Part shown: positions 25,502 to 34,743 of the stretch, in pieces | Layout of the letters: each line of letters opens with the position of its first letter | How positions within the stretch are numbered: the stretch's first letter is position 1 | NCBI GenBank assembly: GCA_017307785.1 | Contig: JAFKGI010000005.1 | Location: 62,001-126,000 of the forward strand | Direction: 5' to 3' | Origin: Vulcanimicrobiota bacterium | GTDB lineage: Bacteria; Vulcanimicrobiota; Xenobia; Xenobiales; JADMJV01 | Length of the DNA stretch: 64,000 nt | Notes under the pieces: generated by a model | Databases searched by the model: none | Told to the model about the DNA's origin: nothing | The model's input: only the letters and a program-made list of their open reading frames with translations | Position numbers and translations under genes: made by a program

Positions 25502-26197
25502 TCATTCGGCCTCTGTAAGGGTATTACGGATCTGTTCCAACTGGCCTGCCGGGATTCCCTGAATGGCCAAGAAAGCGGCCGCGCCGCCACTGCGGTCGAC
25601 GGCTTCGAAGACTTCCTGCAGCCATTCCGCATGAACCTCCAGCTTGGGACTGTTGCGCATCGACTGGAGATAATCGTCCAGAATGAGCTCGCGCGGGGTG
25701 CCCAGAGCGTCCAGCAGCAGAGCGGTGAGAATGCCCACACGGTCTTTGCCCGCCGAGCAATGATAGAGGATGGGATACGACTCGTTCCGTGCCAACAGTG
25801 CGAAAAACTCGCGCAACACCTGTGGATTCTGCAAGATCAGACTGCGATAGGCCTCCGCTCCGCGTCCGTGATAGGACGTCATGGGAAAGCGCAGATTCTC
25901 GCGCAGGACCAGTCGATCGGGTCCGTCTTTCTCAATTTCTTTGTCGGTGCGCAGGTCGACCACCGTGTGCAGGCCGAGTCCGTTTAACTTGGCCACATCG
26001 CCAGAGGTCGCGAAACAAAGAGCGCCGCTGCGATACAGTCGACCGCTGCGCAGGCGTCCGCCGGCCACGGGCATACCGCCTAAATCCCGGGTGTTCTTCG
26101 TTCCCTCCAGCGCAACAGGCTCAGCGGCACACAGTTGAACGACGGTCAACATCATCAGCACCAGTAATTTCAGGCTTCTTTTAGAACGAGCTGGCAT
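25502..26197 (-). CDS. exported tyrosine/dual-specificity phosphatase
   Basis: A 231-residue protein. ATG 26197 gives a signal peptide (RSKRSLKLLVLMMLTVVQLC, then AAEP); an in-frame TTG at 26215 is less likely. The mature part is a Y_phosphatase3-type enzyme: TKNTRDLGGMPVAGG, RLYRSGAL, VVDLRTDKEIE and the catalytic loop LYHCSAGKDRVGI with its Cys and Arg. Related secreted enzymes in other bacteria remove phosphate from phosphotyrosine or phosphoinositides. It lies upstream of the FHIPEP-like gene and divergent from the lethal-factor-like gene, with starts about 10 bases apart. Confidence 0.87.
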   Translation of the reverse strand: MPARSKRSLKLLVLMMLTVVQLCAAEPVALEGTKNTRDLGGMPVAGGRLRSGRLYRSGALCFATSGDVAKLNGLGLHTVVDLRTDKEIEKDGPDRLVLRENLRFPMTSYHGRGAEAYRSLILQNPQVLREFFALLARNESYPILYHCSAGKDRVGILTALLLDALGTPRELILDDYLQSMRNSPKLEVHAEWLQEVFEAVDRSGGAAAFLAIQGIPAGQLEQIRNTLTEAE

Positions 26198-26206
26198 TAT
26201 CAAAGC

Positions 26207-27457
26207 ATGATCCAAAAAGTTGGTGGGGGAATCGGGCCTCGGGCCCAGAGCCGAGAGGTCTCAGCCAGACCCGCTGAGGTTTTCTCTGCCCCGTCCGACC
26301 AGGCCTCCCTTTCACCGACCGTGGTCGGCGCCGCCGACCCCTCGCCCGTCTCTTTCAAGGAAAGTCAGATGCGCAAACTGCTGGATGTGAGCAATCTCAA
26401 GCCCCAGCAGGCCAATCAGGTGCTCAGCGAAATGCGCGCCATCCCCGGCCAGATGTGGAAAATGCTGGCCGACAGCGGCCTGCGCATCGTCTCCCTGCCC
26501 CCCGGCCAGGATCTGAGTCAGACCTCCGCCGTGACCCAGTTCTCCCCCGCCGACTACGATCTGCGCCTGAAGCGCGTCAGCCAGAGCCTCAAGGACACGA
26601 TCAGCGAGCAAGAGAGCCTGACCGACCCCAACGACGAGTTCCAGACCGCCATGTGGCAGGCTCGTCAAGGTCCGATCATCGCCGAGCTGGTGCTACCCAA
26701 GGCGGAAGGCTTTCAGCCCGTGGTCTTGAGCAAACCGGTCAGCGAGGAGGAGCTGATGGAGGCGGCGGGCAGCGAGAGAAGCTCGGATTTTACCGCAGAT
26801 CTGCGCAGCCTCAACGGTCCGGTTCTCAAGCAAGAAGGCAACCTCATCTCCTCCACCCACAACGCGCTGCTGCTCCCCTACCCTCGCCGCCAGGGCGTCC
26901 CGGTCCGATTTGATCACTTGAACTACCTGAAGAGCCAGAATTCCGCCGCGCTCCAAGCGGCCATGGGCACCAACTACTGGCAGTCTTCCCTGGTGGTGGT
27001 CCACCAGGATTATCTGCCCGACCCCGCTCCCGAAGCCGGTCACCACCGAGTGATGCTCCACGAAGTCGGTCACGCCATCGACCATCTCATCGATCGCATT
27101 CAGGACGACAACATCGGCAAAGACCACCGCGCCCGCGTCAGCGAACTTTTCGAGCGAGACAAGGCGGCGGGCCCTTCCGCTTTCACCTCGCCCCGCGCCC
27201 AGGATAACGTGCGTGAGTATTTTGCCGAGGCGGTAGAGTCCTACCTGACCCGGGACCGTGGCGACGGCTTAGACACCAAGCCGCACAACAATCACGACTG
27301 GCTCAAAGCCAACAATCCTGAGCTATTCGCCCACGTGGACGAGATCTTCACGCGCCAATATCCCGAACCGCTCAACCTGGCGCCGATGCCGGAGCCGAAA
27401 TACAAAGCGCCCGAGGGCTTGCTGGCTCATCTGGAAAAACCCTATCTGGAGTTGTGA
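26207..27457 (+). CDS. anthrax lethal factor-like (ATLF) zinc metalloprotease domain protein
   Basis: A 416-residue protein without a signal peptide. The first about 55 residues are Ser/Ala/Pro-rich. The C-terminal about 190 residues look like the ATLF metalloprotease domain. Residues 285-289 are HEVGH in MLHEVGHAID (zinc His and catalytic Glu), and a downstream EYFAEAVESYL (337-347) supplies the third ligand Glu, as in lethal factor's EFFAEA. The middle is helical and unassigned. A second start at ATG 26369 has a better ribosome site (AAGGA), so the N-terminus is uncertain. It probably cuts proteins; targets are unknown. The 3' end overlaps the HDAC-family gene by 16 bases. Confidence 0.65.
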   Translation: MIQKVGGGIGPRAQSREVSARPAEVFSAPSDQASLSPTVVGAADPSPVSFKESQMRKLLDVSNLKPQQANQVLSEMRAIPGQMWKMLADSGLRIVSLPPGQDLSQTSAVTQFSPADYDLRLKRVSQSLKDTISEQESLTDPNDEFQTAMWQARQGPIIAELVLPKAEGFQPVVLSKPVSEEELMEAAGSERSSDFTADLRSLNGPVLKQEGNLISSTHNALLLPYPRRQGVPVRFDHLNYLKSQNSAALQAAMGTNYWQSSLVVVHQDYLPDPAPEAGHHRVMLHEVGHAIDHLIDRIQDDNIGKDHRARVSELFERDKAAGPSAFTSPRAQDNVREYFAEAVESYLTRDRGDGLDTKPHNNHDWLKANNPELFAHVDEIFTRQYPEPLNLAPMPEPKYKAPEGLLAHLEKPYLEL

Positions 27458-28335
27458 GAGCGTAGCGCTTCCCGCACGGTAGCGGCCTGGATGTCGGCGG
27501 TATCCTCGATCGGTTCGGCGTAACCGCCGGCCATGGTGACCACCACCGGGGTGCCCCGCCGCTGGCAATGCTCCAAAACCATCTGGTCGCGTCGAAGCAA
27601 ACCTTCTTTGGTCAGCTTCAAGCGACCCAATCGGTCCTTTTCGTAAGGGTCGGCCCCGGCCAGATAGAAGGCCAGCTCGGCTTGCGGCAAGCGCTCCAGA
27701 CCCTCGGCCAGCAGACTCAAGTAGTCCTCGTCTTCGCAGCCGTCGGACAACTCCAGGTCGAGATCGCTGACTTCCTTGTGAAAGGGATAGTTGTGACGCC
27801 CGTGCAGCGACAGAGTAAACAGGCTGGAATCGCCGGCACATAAGGCGGCCGTGCCGTTGCCTTGATGCACGTCGCAGTCGATGAAGACCACCTGCCGTCG
27901 CGAGCCGACCTCCTCTTGCCAGCAGCGCGCGGCCACCACGCAGTCGTTGAAAAGACAAAAGCCTTCTCCTCGGTCGGCAAAGGCATGATGGGTGCCGCCC
28001 GCCAGATTGACGGCCACACCTCGCTGTTGCCAGGCCCAGAGCGCGCCGGCCACGGTCGCGCCCACCGAGCGCAGCGAACGTTGCACCAGCTGAGGCGACC
28101 AGGGAAAGCCCAGCCGTCGCTGCTCCATTTTATCCAGTTCTCCCGCCAGAGCCCGGTGCACGTAGTCCGCCTGGTGAACGCGTAGCAGGTCGGCCGTCGC
28201 CACCGGCTCGGGTACGAGCATCTCGATGCCCTCCAGATCGACCACCTTCTCGTAAAGCAGTCGGTAGCGTTCCATAGGGAAACGGTGGCCTTCGGGCAGC
28301 GGCAAAACAAACAGCGGAGTCGAGTACACGCGCAC
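27442..28335 (-). CDS. histone deacetylase superfamily (acetoin utilisation-like) deacetylase
   Basis: A 297-residue zinc deacylase. Motifs: HxADYV-like VHQADYVHRAL, LAGGTHHAFADRGEGFC (paired His), FIDCDVHQGNGTAAL (metal Asp and His), and YLAGADPYEKDRLG (second metal Asp). The family removes acyl groups from lysine or polyamines; prokaryotic members often lack assigned substrates. Length is normal for the short bacterial class. The gene is single and convergent with the ATLF-like gene. Confidence 0.92.
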   Translation of the reverse strand: MRVYSTPLFVLPLPEGHRFPMERYRLLYEKVVDLEGIEMLVPEPVATADLLRVHQADYVHRALAGELDKMEQRRLGFPWSPQLVQRSLRSVGATVAGALWAWQQRGVAVNLAGGTHHAFADRGEGFCLFNDCVVAARCWQEEVGSRRQVVFIDCDVHQGNGTAALCAGDSSLFTLSLHGRHNYPFHKEVSDLDLELSDGCEDEDYLSLLAEGLERLPQAELAFYLAGADPYEKDRLGRLKLTKEGLLRRDQMVLEHCQRRGTPVVVTMAGGYAEPIEDTADIQAATVREALRSHNSR

Positions 28336-28377
28336 GGGACAAGGCTTGAAGGGTCAGGTGTTGAATCCTGCCCGTCC

Positions 28378-29553
28378 ATGCAGTTGGAAATTCTCTGGTT
28401 GCTCTACCAGCGCGAGTTGCGCAGCACTCTGCGCGAGCGCAACGTCGTCCTTTACGTAGTGGTGGTTCCTTTGCTGCTCTACCCGTTCTTGATCTGGCTG
28501 GCCATGTCGGCCGTCAGCGTGCTCTCGGCCGAACAGGACCGCACTCCATTGCGGGTCGTCGTCTCGGGAAAAGAACCGCAGCTGGAGCGGGCCCTGGAGC
28601 GCGAGAAATTCATCCTGACGGAGAGCAAAGATCCGCGATCCGACCTGAATGTCGGCAAAATCGACGCCTGGGTCGATCTACAGTCCAAGGCCAAGATCGA
28701 ATTGACCTATGACGGGCGCTACCGCCAGGGACAACAGGCCCGCTTTCGGCTTGAGCCGCTGCTGAAAACCTTTCGTAACGTTCGCCTGGAACAACTGGCG
28801 CTCGAGAACGGTGCCCGCCTGCCCGACCTGCAGCCGGTTTTTCTAGAGCGCAAGAACGAGGGCACCTCGGACGATATGGGCCGCTTTCTGCTGGGCACCT
28901 TCTTGCCGCTCTGCTTGCTGGTGGTCCTGGCGCTGGGCGGCCTTTACCCGGCCGTGGAAACGCTGGCCGGCGAGCACGAACGCCAGACGGTGGACACCAC
29001 CATGGGGCTGTCGGTCAGCCGCTGGCAACTGGTGGTGGCCAAGTACGCCCTGGTGGTCAGCCTCTGTTGCATCTCGGGAATCTGCAACCTCTTCGCGATC
29101 ACGCTCTCGCTGCGCGCCATTCTGGCCCCCTTCGCCAGCGGACTGGCCTTGAGCTGGGGCTTCTCGCTGACCAGCCTGCTGACGCTGGGCCTGGGTATCC
29201 TCATTATGAGCATGCTGGTGGCGGCCGCCACCCTGCTCTGCACTGCCCACGCTCGCACCTTTCGCCAGGGCCAGGCGGCCACCACTCCGCTCTTCATGGC
29301 CATTCTCATTCCGGCCAGCGCCCTCATCGATCGCAGCCTCAGCCTGGACACTCACACCTGCTGGATTCCGGTGGTCAACGTCGCTCTGCTCTGGCGAGAC
29401 AGTCTGACCAGTGGAGTGCCTTTCTGGCTGACCATGGCCACGCTGGGCTGCTCGCTGGCCTGGGTCGGGCTGATTCTGGGGGTTCTTACCTGGCGATTGG
29501 CTCGCCAAGGCAGGGCCCTGGGATTTTGGGAGGGAAGCCGCTCTCCGAAATGA
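28378..29553 (+). CDS. ABC-2 type permease (Na+ exporter NatB-like)
   Basis: A 391-residue membrane protein with the ABC-2 layout. One N-terminal helix (NVVLYVVVVPLLLYPFLIWL) is followed by a large extracytoplasmic loop of about 160 residues, then five or six C-terminal helices starting with FLLGTFLPLCLLVVLALGGL. The segment ETLAGEHERQTVDTTMGL matches the NatB/YhaP coupling region. ATG 28378 has the first sensible start. Its stop overlaps the ATPase start (ATGA), giving a permease-ATPase-permease operon. Confidence 0.82.
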   Translation: MQLEILWLLYQRELRSTLRERNVVLYVVVVPLLLYPFLIWLAMSAVSVLSAEQDRTPLRVVVSGKEPQLERALEREKFILTESKDPRSDLNVGKIDAWVDLQSKAKIELTYDGRYRQGQQARFRLEPLLKTFRNVRLEQLALENGARLPDLQPVFLERKNEGTSDDMGRFLLGTFLPLCLLVVLALGGLYPAVETLAGEHERQTVDTTMGLSVSRWQLVVAKYALVVSLCCISGICNLFAITLSLRAILAPFASGLALSWGFSLTSLLTLGLGILIMSMLVAAATLLCTAHARTFRQGQAATTPLFMAILIPASALIDRSLSLDTHTCWIPVVNVALLWRDSLTSGVPFWLTMATLGCSLAWVGLILGVLTWRLARQGRALGFWEGSRSPK

Positions 29554-30311
29554 CCGCTTCTCCCTTGGCTCCCCCTGTTCGCGTCGAGGGACTCCGTAAA
29601 GTCTACCAGGACGAAGGCCGCGGCCCGCTTGAGGCAGTGCGCGGCATCTCGTTCGAGTGTCGGCAGGGAGAAATCTTTGGCCTGCTTGGCTCCAACGGAG
29701 CCGGCAAAACCACCACGCTGAAAATGCTGGCGACTCTGCTGCCCCCCACCGCCGGCAACGCCTACATCTGCGACTTCGAGGTAGCCGGCCAGGCTCATCA
29801 GGTTCGTCAGAAACTGGGTTTCTATTCCTCCTCCACCGGGCTCTATCCGCGCCTGAGCGTGCTCGAGACTTTGGAGTTCTTCGCGCGTATCAACGGCTAC
29901 CCCAAAGAACGAGTGGCGGCCCGTGTGGAAGAACTGGTCGATCACTTTCGCCTGGGAGAGTACCGCCACGTGCGCGTCGAGCGGCTTTCCTCCGGCAACA
30001 AACAAAAGGTCTCCATCGCCCGCACGGTGGCTCACGACCCGCCCGTCCTGATCTTCGACGAACCGACCGTGGGTTTGGACGTATTAGCGGCGCTGGATTT
30101 TCAAACCAGTCTAGAGAAGCTGAGACTGCAGGGCAAAACCATCATTCTGTCCACCCACATTATGAGCGAGGCCGAAAAACTCTGCGACCGCATCGCCATT
30201 GTAGACGCTGGTCGCATCCTGGCCTGTGCCACGCTGGAAGAACTGCGCGCGGCCACCGAACTGCACTACCTCGAAGACATTTTCGTCCACTACCTCAAGA
30301 AAGGCCACTAG
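29550..30311 (+). CDS. ABC transporter ATP-binding protein (NatA-like)
   Basis: A 253-residue ATPase that powers the flanking ABC-2 permeases. It has Walker A GSNGAGKTTT, Q-loop region, signature RLSSGNKQKVS (an LSSGN form of LSGGQ), Walker B VLIFDEPTVGLD and the switch His in STHIMSEAE. The sequence is closest in style to Na+-exporting or drug-exporting NatA-type ATPases. It starts inside the upstream permease stop and ends 3 bases before the next permease. Confidence 0.93.
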   Translation: MTASPLAPPVRVEGLRKVYQDEGRGPLEAVRGISFECRQGEIFGLLGSNGAGKTTTLKMLATLLPPTAGNAYICDFEVAGQAHQVRQKLGFYSSSTGLYPRLSVLETLEFFARINGYPKERVAARVEELVDHFRLGEYRHVRVERLSSGNKQKVSIARTVAHDPPVLIFDEPTVGLDVLAALDFQTSLEKLRLQGKTIILSTHIMSEAEKLCDRIAIVDAGRILACATLEELRAATELHYLEDIFVHYLKKGH

Positions 30312-30314
30312 CCG

Positions 30315-32321
30315 ATGTGGACGCTGTTTTACTACGAACTGCGCCACGTTCTTCGCGATGTGACGCAACTGATCGTGGTAGCACTGCTGATCCCCCTGTT
30401 GCTCACCCCCTTTGTCGGCAACTCATTCCAGCGCGCCCTGCGCCAGTCCGAGGCCATGCAGAGCAGCACTTTCTTCGTAGCCCTGGTGGGGCCACGCGCC
30501 CAGGAAATTCGCTCGCTACTCCCTCAGCTGGGCAAGTTTAAAGAGCTCCCCTTGACCGGCTCCCCGGCCGAGGCACTGCATGACAATTTGGTGGACTGCT
30601 TCGTGACCGTCGAGGATGGAGCCAACGTCGCTCCGCCCGGAGACTGGGAACTGGAGCCACAGGCCACCCGCTCTCGCCTGCCTGAAACGCCGCGGCTGAC
30701 GCTGCACTACAATCAGAGCCGGGAACGTTCGCAACGAGCCATGCTGGCCTTTAACTCGGGAGTGAATCGCTACCTCGACCGCACCCGCGACCAGTACCTG
30801 CTGAGGGCCGGACTGCAGCCGGAGAAACTCTACCAGGTTCGCGCCCAGAATCTGGCTTCGCGTCGCCAGGAGCAGGTCCAGCTCATGGCCTCTCTGGTCC
30901 CAATCGTGCTCATCTTCGTGCTCTTTGGCACCGGCTCGGTGACGGCTTTGGACGCCATTGCCGGGGAGCGCGAGCGCGGCAGCCTGGCCACCCTGCTGGT
31001 CTCGGCGCTGGACCGTCGCACTATCGCTCTGGCCAAATGGCTGACGGTGGTGGTGGTCAGCCTGATGTTCGGCTTGCCGCAACTGGGCGGCCTGGCCTGG
31101 AACATGCGCGGAGCGGGAGGGCAGGCGCTAAGCCAGCTTTCCCCGGCCAGCCTGGTGTGCCTGGTCTTCTTTGGGCTACTGATGCTCTTGCAGGTTTCCG
31201 CCATCCTGCTGTGGATTTCCGCTCGCTCCTCGACCTTCAAGCAGGCCCAACTTCTTTATATGCCCGGCATGCTGATCACCGGTGCCCTGGCGGCCGTCAG
31301 CTGGATGCAGGCGCTTCCCCTGCGCTCGGCGGTCGTGCTGGTGCCCGTCTCCGGCCTGGCCCTGGCCCTGCGCGACATCCTGTTGGAAAACTTCTCCCTG
31401 TGGCTGGCATTGGCCGCCCTGGCCGGGATTTTCTGGACGCTGTTCGTGCTGCGGGCGGTGGCCAACAGTCTGACCCTGGATCTGGCCGACCGTCCGCACA
31501 GCGACGTCCCCGTCGAACAGATGCGCCGCTCCCTGGGTGGCGATATTCTCTGGTACTACGCCCTGGCCGGAGCCTTGATGGTGGTCATTCCGGGCAACAT
31601 CCCCGTTCTTTCGGGACTGCGCGGCCAGGTGGCCTTGATCCAGACCACCATGTTGCTGATGCCCATCCTCTTGCTGCGCATCTACCGTCAGCCCCTGCGC
31701 CCTTCGCTGCGCTGGCGCAACACCAGCCTGAGCAATTGGGCGATTTGCCTGATTGCGGCGCCCCTGATGCATCTGTGCGCCAACTCGGTGGCCATTATCA
31801 GCAGCTGGTTGCTGCCGATGTCGGAGGAGTCGGTGCGGCAGATGACCCAGCTGTTGTTGCCCAAAGACGCTTCGCAACTGGAGCTATTTTTTCTGATCGC
31901 GGTCTGTCCGGCCATCTGCGAAGAGATGGCCTTTCGCGGCGGGCTGCTGCACGCGGTCCAGCAGCCCTTGGACCGGGTCCGTCCCAGCTGGCGGACCTGC
32001 TTGCTGGTGGGCCTGACCTTCGGCGCTTTCCACTTCTCCGTGCAGCGCATTTTGCCCACCGCCGTAATTGGCTGCCTGCTGACCTACGTCGCCCTCATCA
32101 CCGGCTCGATCTGGCCATGCATGATGCTGCATTTGATCAACAACGCGCTGGCGGTTTTTCTCAGTTCTCTGGAAATTGATTACGCGCTGCTGCCCGGCTG
32201 GGGCTGGATTGCGGCCTGGCTGATCTTGCTCTATCTACTGAAACGCCTTGCAGGCGTTGGACCGGAGCGTGAGGAAAGGGAATCCAGCATTGGGAGAGGG
32301 CAAGAGAATCTGAGTGAGTAA
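30315..32321 (+). CDS. ABC-2 permease fused to CPBP intramembrane protease
   Basis: A 668-residue membrane protein. Residues 1-390 form an ABC-2 permease (N-terminal helix, long outer loop, then LVPIVLIFVLFGTGSVTALD and IAGERERGSLATLLVSALDR). The C-terminal about 200 residues form a CPBP/CAAX-protease-like domain with its three motifs: CEEMAFRGGLL (two catalytic Glu and Arg), FGAFHFS (His) and HLINNAL (His). This fusion is known in NatB-like permeases of several phyla. The protease part may process or chaperone a substrate of the transporter. Its 3' end overlaps the pilT GTG by 8 bases. Confidence 0.88.
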   Translation: MWTLFYYELRHVLRDVTQLIVVALLIPLLLTPFVGNSFQRALRQSEAMQSSTFFVALVGPRAQEIRSLLPQLGKFKELPLTGSPAEALHDNLVDCFVTVEDGANVAPPGDWELEPQATRSRLPETPRLTLHYNQSRERSQRAMLAFNSGVNRYLDRTRDQYLLRAGLQPEKLYQVRAQNLASRRQEQVQLMASLVPIVLIFVLFGTGSVTALDAIAGERERGSLATLLVSALDRRTIALAKWLTVVVVSLMFGLPQLGGLAWNMRGAGGQALSQLSPASLVCLVFFGLLMLLQVSAILLWISARSSTFKQAQLLYMPGMLITGALAAVSWMQALPLRSAVVLVPVSGLALALRDILLENFSLWLALAALAGIFWTLFVLRAVANSLTLDLADRPHSDVPVEQMRRSLGGDILWYYALAGALMVVIPGNIPVLSGLRGQVALIQTTMLLMPILLLRIYRQPLRPSLRWRNTSLSNWAICLIAAPLMHLCANSVAIISSWLLPMSEESVRQMTQLLLPKDASQLELFFLIAVCPAICEEMAFRGGLLHAVQQPLDRVRPSWRTCLLVGLTFGAFHFSVQRILPTAVIGCLLTYVALITGSIWPCMMLHLINNALAVFLSSLEIDYALLPGWGWIAAWLILLYLLKRLAGVGPEREERESSIGRGQENLSE

Positions 32322-33387
32322 GCACATCGAGGCCTACTTCAAATACATGCACGACCAGAACGCCAGCGATTTACACATCGCTTCCGGCGCCATTCCGATG
32401 ATTCGGAAATACGGTGACATGATTCCCATCGGCGAACAGCCCCTGGGTCCCGGCCAGGTCGTGACCATGATGAAAGAAGTGATGCCGGTCGACGACATCC
32501 GGAAACTCGCCACCTTGAAGAACGTCGACTTCGGCGTCAGCTGGCACGACCCCGGCCCCCTGCAAGGGCGGCGCTACCGAGGCAACGCTTACATCCAGAA
32601 GAACGGCCCCAACTTGTGTTTCCGGGCCATTACCTCGAAGATTCCTACTCTGAGGGAATTGGGACTACCGGAAGATCTGGCAAAAATGGCCGACCACCAT
32701 CAGGGCCTGATCCTGGTCACCGGCGCCACCGGTTCCGGCAAATCCTCCACCATGGCGGCGATCATCAATTTGATCAACGAAAGTCGCCGCGGTCATATCA
32801 TCACCATCGAAGATCCGATCGAGTTCGTGCACCAGAGCAAAAAGTGTCTGGTCAATCAACGCGAGGTCGGTCGTGACGTCGAGTCTTTCCAGCTGGCGCT
32901 GAAAGGCGCACTGCGTGAAGACCCGGACGTCATTCTGGTCGGCGAGCTTCGCGATCTGGAAACGATTCAGCTGGCCGTGACCGCCGCCGAAACGGGCCAC
33001 GTCGTTTTCGGCACGCTGCACACCAGCTCGGCCGCCAAGACCATCGACCGCTTGATCGACTCTTTCCCGGGTGAGCAACAGGCGCAAGTGCGCACGATGC
33101 TCAGCGAATCCCTGCGCGGCGTCATCGCCCAGCAGCTGGTACCGCGCGCCGACGGCAAGGGCCGTGTGGCCGCCATCGAGGTTCTCATCGGCAACCTGCC
33201 GGTGGCCAACCTCATCCGCGAAGGCAAGACGTTCCAGTTGCCGATGATGATGCAAATCGGACGAGCCCAGGGTATGTGCCTGATGGACGATTACCTCAAC
33301 GACCTGGTGAAACAGGGACTGATCACCGAAGAGGATGCCCGCGCGCGCTATCAAGGCAAGGGCGAACAGAAAGCCGGAGCCAAGTAA
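32314..33387 (+). CDS. pilT: twitching motility ATPase PilT
   Basis: A 357-residue hexameric ATPase that drives type IV pilus retraction. It shows QNASDLHIASGAIPMIR (N-terminal PAS-like domain), Walker A LVTGATGSGKSST, the Asp box IITIEDPIEFVH, Walker B ILVGELRDLETI, the His box HVVFGTLHT, and the AIIAQQL-like GVIAQQLVPR. Start is GTG 32314, overlapping the ABC permease. A second pilT-type gene follows after 3 bases. No pilin, PilB or PilC gene is in the window. Confidence 0.93.
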   Translation: MSKHIEAYFKYMHDQNASDLHIASGAIPMIRKYGDMIPIGEQPLGPGQVVTMMKEVMPVDDIRKLATLKNVDFGVSWHDPGPLQGRRYRGNAYIQKNGPNLCFRAITSKIPTLRELGLPEDLAKMADHHQGLILVTGATGSGKSSTMAAIINLINESRRGHIITIEDPIEFVHQSKKCLVNQREVGRDVESFQLALKGALREDPDVILVGELRDLETIQLAVTAAETGHVVFGTLHTSSAAKTIDRLIDSFPGEQQAQVRTMLSESLRGVIAQQLVPRADGKGRVAAIEVLIGNLPVANLIREGKTFQLPMMMQIGRAQGMCLMDDYLNDLVKQGLITEEDARARYQGKGEQKAGAK

Positions 33388-33390
33388 GCC

Positions 33391-34635
33391 ATGAATTTCT
33401 TTGGGAAGAAAAAGGCGAGCTCGGCGGAGCCTTCCAAGGCCGAAATGGCTATGTTGAACTCCAACAACTGGGAAGACGAAATTACCGAGCAGGTCACCGA
33501 ACTTCGCCAGGTCGAGCAGGTCGCCGAAGCGGCCGCCGAGCGAGTCTACACCCTGCCCAGCAATTACACCCTCCAGGACATGCTGGAATTGATGGTCGAC
33601 TCGGAAGGCTCCGATCTTCACCTCTCGGTGGGCAACCCTCCGGCCCTGCGAGTTCACGGCCGCCTCGTCTTCACCGAAGCTCCGGTTTTTGATCAGGCCC
33701 GTGCCGAGGCGCTCTTGCTGCCGCTCATCTCCAAAGAGAAAGCGGCCTCTTTCCAGCAGACCGGCCACCTCGATTTCTCTCACGAAATCGCGAACCTGGC
33801 CCGCTTCCGCGGCAATCTATTCCGCCAGCAACGCGGCATGGCGGCCGTCTTCCGCGTCATTCCCCGCAACATTCCCACCATCGACCAACTCAAGCTGCCG
33901 GCCGTCATCCGCAGCCTGTGCCAGGAACACCAGGGCTTGATCCTGGTTACCGGACCCACCGGTTCCGGTAAATCCACCACTCTGGCCTCGATGATCAACT
34001 TCATCAACCAGACCCGCAAGTCGCATATCATCACCATCGAAGACCCGATCGAGTTCTTCCACCGCAGTCAGAGCTCTCTGATCGACCACCGCGAAGTCGG
34101 CGAGCACGTGCTCTCCTTCGCGGACGGCCTGAAAGCCGCCCTCCGCGAAGATCCCGACATCATCCTGGTGGGCGAAATGCGCGACCTGGAGACGATTTAC
34201 AACGCCATCAAGGCGGCCGAAACGGGCCACCTTGTCTTCGCCACCCTGCACACCAACTCGGCGGCCAAAACCATTGACCGTATCATCGACGTCTTCCCCG
34301 GTAAGCAGCAGCCGCAAATCCGCGCCATGCTCTCCGAGTCCCTCAAAGCCGTGATCGCGCAGCAACTGCTGCGCACCATCGGCGGCTCGGGCCGCGTGGC
34401 CGCGCACGAAATCCTGATTTCGCGCAGCGGCTTCCCGGCGCTGGTGCGCGAAGGCAAGACCAGTCAGATCAACAACTACATCATGACCAACCGCGACGAG
34501 GGCATGCAGTCGATGGACGCCTGCCTGGTCGAACTGCTCCGCAGCAAACGCATCTCGCTGGATACGGCCAAGGACCTGATGACCGACCCGCTATTCTTTA
34601 AAAACCAGGGCTTCCCCATCGACGTCGGCCACTAA
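33391..34635 (+). CDS. PilT/PilU-like retraction ATPase with N-terminal extension
   Basis: A 414-residue paralogue of the preceding PilT. An added about 60-residue charged N-terminus (KKKASSAEPSKAEMAML...) precedes the standard domain. Motifs: EGSDLHLSVGNPPALRVHGR, Walker A LVTGPTGSGKSTT, IITIEDPIEFFH, Walker B ILVGEMRDLETI, HLVFATLHTNS and AVIAQQLLR. Tandem pilT/pilU pairs occur in many type IV pilus systems, so the second copy probably assists retraction. It is co-transcribed with pilT (3-base gap). Confidence 0.9.
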   Translation: MNFFGKKKASSAEPSKAEMAMLNSNNWEDEITEQVTELRQVEQVAEAAAERVYTLPSNYTLQDMLELMVDSEGSDLHLSVGNPPALRVHGRLVFTEAPVFDQARAEALLLPLISKEKAASFQQTGHLDFSHEIANLARFRGNLFRQQRGMAAVFRVIPRNIPTIDQLKLPAVIRSLCQEHQGLILVTGPTGSGKSTTLASMINFINQTRKSHIITIEDPIEFFHRSQSSLIDHREVGEHVLSFADGLKAALREDPDIILVGEMRDLETIYNAIKAAETGHLVFATLHTNSAAKTIDRIIDVFPGKQQPQIRAMLSESLKAVIAQQLLRTIGGSGRVAAHEILISRSGFPALVREGKTSQINNYIMTNRDEGMQSMDACLVELLRSKRISLDTAKDLMTDPLFFKNQGFPIDVGH

Positions 34636-34650
34636 AGGCCGTCATCATCT

Positions 34651-34692
34651 GAAAAATCCTCAACTTAGCGAAAGCTGTATTGAAGGATTTTC
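34651..34692 (+). terminator. possible terminator hairpin after the pilT pair
   Basis: GAAAAATCCT (34651-34660) pairs with AGGATTTTC (34684-34692), with partial internal pairing and a short T-rich run behind it. The stem is imperfect with a long loop, so this may equally be part of the amidase leader. Confidence 0.3.
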
Positions 34693-34743
34693 TGTTTGAC
34701 CCGCGGTAAAGGCATGAACGAACTTTCGATTGGCGGAGGAGTC

